Shown one piece after another: positions 59,719 to 64,000 of a stretch of DNA of 64,000 bases. The notes beneath the pieces were generated by a model. It searched no databases. It saw nothing but the letters and a program-made list of their open reading frames with translations, and was not told the DNA's origin. The position numbers and the translations under genes are program-made. Each line of letters opens with the position of its first letter. The stretch's first letter is position 1. This stretch comes from Siphonodentalium dalli (taxonomy: Eukaryota > Mollusca > Scaphopoda > Gadilida > Siphonodentaliidae), in contig CP136063.1 in the NCBI GenBank assembly GCA_032622095.1, forward strand, positions 62,013,897 to 62,077,896, in the 5' to 3' direction.

Positions 59719-60756
59719 TCAGACCACTCCGTTGAGAGAATCTCCTCTCGCAAGTATCACAGTTTTGCATGGTTTGTGGATCCCCATGTGTTGGGTTAGG
59801 TTGCCACTATCAACGAATTGCCTTCCACAAATATCACATTTAAACGGGCGTTCTCCCGTGTGGATCCTCGTGTGTGGCATTGAGGCGCTGGAAGTGGTGA
59901 ATGTCTTGCTGCACTGGTCATATACACAAGGTTTCTCCCCCATATGGATCCTCATGTGTGCCTTCAGGCTTCGAGAATTGACGAACGCATTGCTGCACGG
60001 CTCACATTGGTATAGTCTGACTCTACTGTGTGTTCCCATGTGGTAAGCCAGACCTTGTTGCTGAGCGAATCCCTTCTCGCAAACGTTACACTTATACGGT
60101 GTTTCTCCTGTATGAATCCTCATATGTTGAGTCAGGCTTTTCTGACGAGTTAACCTCTTCCCACAAATGTCACACGCATATGGAGTTTCTCCTGTATGGA
60201 CCCTCACGTGATCAGTTAGATGCATTTTTTGATTAAAGCCTTTCTCGCATATATCACACTTGTGTGGTTTTTCACCTGTGTGTGTCCTCTTGTGTACAGT
60301 CATATTTCTCTTCGTGGTGAATACCTTCTGACAAATATCACATGTGTTTAGCGGTCCCTCGCCGGTGTGGATTCGCATATGCAAAATGTGACTTTCTTTA
60401 TGACTGAATCCCTTCTGACAAATATCGCAATTATACGGATTTTCTTCACCCGTGTGGATCCTCATGTGTACAATCAGACCAATCTTCTGCATGAATCCCT
60501 TCTGACAGAGGCCACACTTGTAGGGCCTTTCACCTGTGTGGATGTTCGCGTGTTCAGCCAGGCGAACCTTTTTATTAAATCCTTTTAGACAAATATCACA
60601 TGTATATGGTTTCTCTCCCGTGTGGAGCCTCTTGTGTTCGGTCAGATTACCATTCCGAGTGAATCCTTTCTGACAAATATCACATTTATATGGTTTCTCT
60701 CCCGTATGGATCCCCGTGTGTTTAATCATATTACTCATCCGAGAGAATACAGTCAC
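59719..60756 (-). CDS. Poly-C2H2 zinc-finger protein (ZNF4), 11 full fingers
   Basis: The protein has eleven complete fingers preceded by half a finger (TVFSRMSNMIKHTGIH). It is more diverged than ZNF1-3. Two linkers are enlarged (TGEENPYN, TGEGPLNT), one is degenerate (HSRVRLYQC), and finger 10 has lost its first cysteine (CVYDQCSKTF). The C-terminal 20 residues lie outside any finger (KPCKTVILARGDSLNGVV). The frame at its 5' end has GTG at 60756, an in-frame TAA 12 bases further upstream, and its first ATG at 60738 inside the half finger. The conserved acceptor lies only 20 bases upstream (60777), so the start of the gene appears deleted up to a splice site. A nuclear DNA-binding role is expected. 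It may be functional through an upstream exon or be a pseudogene. Confidence 0.75.
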   Translation of the reverse strand: MTVFSRMSNMIKHTGIHTGEKPYKCDICQKGFTRNGNLTEHKRLHTGEKPYTCDICLKGFNKKVRLAEHANIHTGERPYKCGLCQKGFMQKIGLIVHMRIHTGEENPYNCDICQKGFSHKESHILHMRIHTGEGPLNTCDICQKVFTTKRNMTVHKRTHTGEKPHKCDICEKGFNQKMHLTDHVRVHTGETPYACDICGKRLTRQKSLTQHMRIHTGETPYKCNVCEKGFAQQQGLAYHMGTHSRVRLYQCEPCSNAFVNSRSLKAHMRIHMGEKPCVYDQCSKTFTTSSASMPHTRIHTGERPFKCDICGRQFVDSGNLTQHMGIHKPCKTVILARGDSLNGVV

Positions 60757-60776
60757 TGGTGGCGATTAATTTATCA

Positions 60777-60835
60777 CTGAAATGAAAATAAATAACCCAA
60801 AATAAATCACATAATAATATAAACAGCGACTATGG
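60777..60835 (-). promoter_or_regulatory. Conserved splice acceptor and flank of ZNF4
   Basis: TTTTCATTTCAG on the minus strand, with GACTATGGTGGAGAGACA further out, matches the flank block of ZNF1-3 (TTTTCATTCCAG; CGACCACGGTGG). Conservation in four genes supports a real intron end. Confidence 0.55.
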
Positions 60836-60839
60836 TGGA

Positions 60840-61277
60840 GAGACAACACAACGATATACTAGTAACTGTAAATGTATACATATGTTTTTCCTAGAATGCA
60901 AGTACTGTTCACACCAAATAATATATAAGAGATAGCCCATGTATCGAACAAGGTGTTTACCTCAGTACATTGTTCGTTCATTACCGTATATTTCGAGGCG
61001 AGGAGTTTTTGTAAGATTATATTTTAAGGCATGTATTTATCTCTCACTTTCTTGGCTTGAAATTGTCAATGTTTCCAGAAGTTTGACAGTATAACAGCCA
61101 CATTGTTTAATTGGTTGTTGGTCCATATATGGGTTACACGAAGCAAATATCACCCATGTTAATGTCCATTCCGTCTCGGGACATGCTTAATTCACAATAA
61201 AAAAAACAATAAAAGGGTCCAAGTTCCATCGAACCAGACGGAAACGACGGTGACGTGCACGAGCGAACAAGGTCGAG
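60840..61277. other. Intergenic, nothing recognised
   Basis: No supportable feature. Confidence 0.4.
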
Positions 61278-61826
61278 TTAAATATGGATTATCTCTTTAA
61301 ATAACAAATTTGAAATACTGCGTGGGTATAAAATAATAAATTTGAATTGAAAACCCCTGTCCGGAAAGGCTTCTATCAATTAATATTTATTTTATTTCGA
61401 ATATTTTATTTTATGATTAATTGGGACACTTTATTGGTCTATTTTTAGTACAGACCATTCGGGCGATACCATATATCGATAGAGAGCATTAGGCTGCTCC
61501 TATAGCTACGTACCGTACGTCAAATGTCCCAGCTTGATTAATTGTATTGTTTTATTCCATATATAGTATTAAGCGACAATGAGTATATTTTAATTAACGT
61601 TTATTTCTGACAAAATTACGCAATACAATGTCTGGTCTCTGTTAACAGTAACCATTATATATTGTTCGTTAGATGAACTATGACACCTTTTTAGATCAGA
61701 AAATATTCGAAATAAAATCAATATTAATCGATAGCAGCATTTCCGGACAAGAGTCTTAGATTCATACCTAATAGTTTAAACTCGGTAACTATACAATACA
61801 TGTTTCCAAAGAGATAATCCACCTCC
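61278..61826 (+). mobile_element. TTAA-ended MITE, diverged copy
   Basis: It starts TTAAATATGGATTATCTC and ends near GAGATAATCCACCTCC, where the final TTAA is lost. The internal blocks (GGAAAGGCTTCTATCAATTA; GATAGCAGCATTTCCGGAC) are kept. Confidence 0.75.
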
Positions 61827-61953
61827 CCATAAAGAATTAAAACGATTACGTAATCTATCGGTATATCCCAATATGAAATTTCATTCATATTTAGAAACAG
61901 TTGAGTAAACGCGACAGTATAATCACACTTAAGTGGGAATAAATTGGAGTTAA

Positions 61954-62406
61954 GTGAAAATAGATCCTCAAATAGGGTCAAATCTGCAAAAGGCACGCCA
62001 CACTGAAGAGCTATTCCCCAATGTAGTGGAGGCAGTAAAATATGTGAAGAACCATATCAGCGATGACGAACAGATACAACATAAAATGAACAGATTGAGA
62101 TCCGGACACTCCAGCTTGAAGGGACACATCGGGAAATTCATAAAGGATACTACCACAAGCTGTGTATGCGGTGACAAGGAAACGGTGTGCCATTTCATTC
62201 TGGACTGTCCATTGTATGCTGTCGAAAGGGAAGAAATGATAAATGAGATCGAGATGGGGTTCGTTCAGACTGAAGTAGAGATTGATAAAAGAATGATTAA
62301 TGCCAGATCACTGATTGGAGATAGCTCTTATTTAAATATGACTATGCAGCAAATTATCCAGAAGGCAGTTCATGGCTTCCTTTCGGTTACATTGAAAAGA
62401 ATTTGA
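61954..62406 (+). pseudogene. C-terminal fragment of a non-LTR retrotransposon ORF2
   Basis: The 150-codon frame contains MNRLRSGHSSLKGHIGKF followed by CVCGDKETVCHFILDCPLY. This is the zinc-binding motif (C-x-C-G-x4-T-V-x-H-F-x3-C) found at the C terminus of many LINE ORF2 proteins (zf-RVT type). Endonuclease, RT and RNase H are absent. The frame is intact to its stop at 62404-62406. Short degenerate CTTAAG-type motifs flank it on both sides (CACTTAAGTGGG near 61925; CTTGAGTATAAATAAATGTA near 62655). Confidence 0.72.
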
Positions 62407-62409
62407 AAA

Positions 62410-62675
62410 TCCGACCTTTCCGTTATGAAGTAGAGAGTATCAGTAATTGCAGTGTTAATACCTGAGCGAACACAGTACATGGGTTCTTATTCAACGGATA
62501 GTGAATAGAGGAAGTCAACAACAAAATAGAAGAAAACATCAGTATTTATACTTAAGTGTATTTCATTTTGACTTGAGTACAATTCCTCGCCGAATTCACA
62601 TTTAAACACAATTTACACTTACAAGTACAATTCGATATTTGCGCTTAATTTCCACTTGAGTATAAATAAATGTAC
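62410..62675. repeat. Degenerate CTTAAG-like tract
   Basis: Motifs such as CTTAAGTGTATTTC, ACTTGAGTAC, TGCGCTTAATTTCCACTTGA resemble decayed units of the palindrome arrays. Confidence 0.5.
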
Positions 62676-63075
62676 TTAAAAGTGGATTATCTCTTTATAA
62701 ACATTTATTACACGCTTGTTCCTAGAAGTATAGCGTTATTGCTGTTCCATATCACAAATCCGTATGTAATTTTGTCACAAATAAACGTTAATTATACTCA
62801 TTATTTCTTATAACTATGGAATGAAACAATACAATCAATCAATATGTGACCTTTGACGTTCTGTACGTAGCTATAGGAACAGCCGGATGCTCTCTATCGC
62901 CCGAATGGTCTGTACTAAAAATAGACCAATAAAGTGTCCCAATAATCATAATAAATTATTCGAAATAAAATCAATATTAATTGATAGAAGCCTTTCGGTC
63001 AGGGGTCTTCAATTCATATTTATTATTTTATACCCACGCAACAATTTGTTATTTAAAGAGATAATTCATCTTTAG
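62676..63075 (-). mobile_element. TTAA-ended MITE, internally deleted copy
   Basis: It begins TTAAAAGTGGATTATCTC and ends AAAGAGATAATTCATCTTTA. It is in reverse relative to copy 1 and about 130 bp shorter. Confidence 0.72.
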
Positions 63076-63104
63076 GTGAAAATATTTGCACTTAAAGGTA
63101 CTCA

Positions 63105-63325
63105 ATCGGTTACGTAGCGATTCTCCGAAGACCCATAACTCCGAAGGTCCGATTCTCCGACGCCCCGATTCTCCGAAAGCCCATAACTCCGAAGTCCCGA
63201 TTCTCCGAAATCCCATAACTCCTAACACCCATAACTCCGAAAGCCCATAACTCCGAAGACCTATAACTCCGAAGGTCTATAACTCTGAAGGGCCGATTCT
63301 CCGAAGGTCCGATTCTCCGAAGATC
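63105..63325 (+). repeat. 15-bp minisatellite of two alternating words
   Basis: About 14 units, each either CCGATTCTCCGAAG or CCCATAACTCCGAAG, in irregular order. Confidence 0.85.
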
Positions 63326-63357
63326 ATGTTTTATCGCTTATTAAATAGTGTACAGTC

Positions 63358-63630
63358 CAGTGGCGGAGCCAATGGGACCCTAGGGAAGACCGCCCCCAAA
63401 AACATGTCAAATGTCATGTAAACGTCCTGAAATCCCTCCTAGGCATTCAAATATTCAGTGTTCCTGCCCAGGGGAGCCCCAGGACCAACGATTGGGGGCG
63501 ACCCCTCCCATGCATGCGCTCCCCAAATCAGGCCTTCATGATATGCTTTCGGCATATCATATGCATGATATATCCCCCCCATATGCTAATTAATGTGCAC
63601 CCCTAAATGGGAACCCTGGCTCCGCCACTG
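63358..63630. mobile_element. Short hAT-like MITE
   Basis: The ends CAGTGGCGGAGCCA and TGGCTCCGCCACTG are inverted repeats. A CAGTGGCGGA start is common among hAT elements. A clean 8-bp target duplication is not seen. The interior is GC-richer than its surroundings. Confidence 0.65.
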
Positions 63631-63639
63631 GTGTGCACC

Positions 63640-64000
63640 GGGTATATTATAACGAAACGCTGCAAGAATGTCAGAATAGCCTAACATGCACAGGGGCGAA
63701 CGGGGGCCAAAGGGGCAGAACTCGCCCTTTTTTCTGGCGACTGAAAATACTTCAAATAAATGCGTTCTGTATGATCTCGGGATGCTGACGTCACACTTTC
63801 ATTTCCTGCCACTATGTCTCTGCAAACTGTGGCACCAAGATCGTTTAATGTTGTCGCAAATACTGCACGTGCATGCACCGCCAAAGATGGCGGCAATATC
63901 AGAGAGAATATATAGTTTGATGCTACTGACCAATTGAAGACGATGTTGCATTTCAAAATAGTGACGTCAACAAAATCTGACCTCAATTTCAGTCTGAATT
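63640..64000. other. End of window, nothing recognised
   Basis: No supportable gene or repeat; an antisense pair of short frames only. Confidence 0.35.

Overview
The window is eukaryotic nuclear DNA, most likely from a marine lophotrochozoan such as a mollusc. Evidence for this: AT-rich non-coding sequence, genes split by GT-AG introns, poly-C2H2 zinc-finger genes, short-LTR Gypsy and LINE retroelements, and many small inverted-repeat elements. The species cannot be fixed from the sequence alone. Nothing prokaryotic was seen. All similarity statements were made by reading the sequence, without database searches.

Layout. 1-8087: a decayed zinc-finger locus on the minus strand, turned into two tandem arrays (49-bp unit at 2012-5112; 89-bp unit at 5113-5396 and 6862-7920), with a LINE fragment inserted at 5397-6861. 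8088-10891: a TTAA-ended MITE and poly-zinc-finger gene ZNF1 (16 fingers). 13772-23647: a four-exon plus-strand gene of the uncharacterised 'SAMD3-like' family; its last exon is partly duplicated inside an A-B-A(inverted)-B rearrangement. 23790-32128: non-coding, with several inverted-repeat elements and a 25-bp minisatellite. 32129-34030: ZNF2 (12 fingers plus fossil tail). 34236-39607: a 5.4-kb Gypsy-type LTR retrotransposon with 132-bp LTRs, inserted in the ZNF2 upstream flank. 42065-47473: a second copy of the left-hand zinc-finger locus, ending in ZNF3. 48219-58814: a giant palindrome with arms of about 2.6 kb and a 5.4-kb spacer, carrying arrays of short CTTAAG-centred palindromes. 59397-60776: ZNF4. 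60840-64000: MITEs, a LINE tail fragment and another minisatellite.

How it fits together. The four zinc-finger genes share finger sequence and an upstream conserved splice-acceptor block, and three of them are flanked by fossil fingers, so this is a tandemly expanding and decaying poly-C2H2 cluster. Loci 1-10900 and 42065-47540 are collinear paralogues, and ZNF2 is a third copy. Comparing copies dates events: the LTR element is missing from the matching site near ZNF3, ZNF2 and ZNF3 share the same stop codon, and the 49-bp array has only one unit in the second locus.

Most interesting signals: (1) a minisatellite of about 60 units that derives from a single truncated C2H2 finger still visible in the paralogous locus; (2) arrays of 16-bp perfect palindromes of the type TTGCGCTTAAGCGCAA, bordered by a conserved GGGAGGCC...TTCACATTTAATAA block, on both arms and in the spacer of the giant palindrome; (3) a fold-back duplication supplying a second, truncated terminal exon to the SAMD3-like gene.
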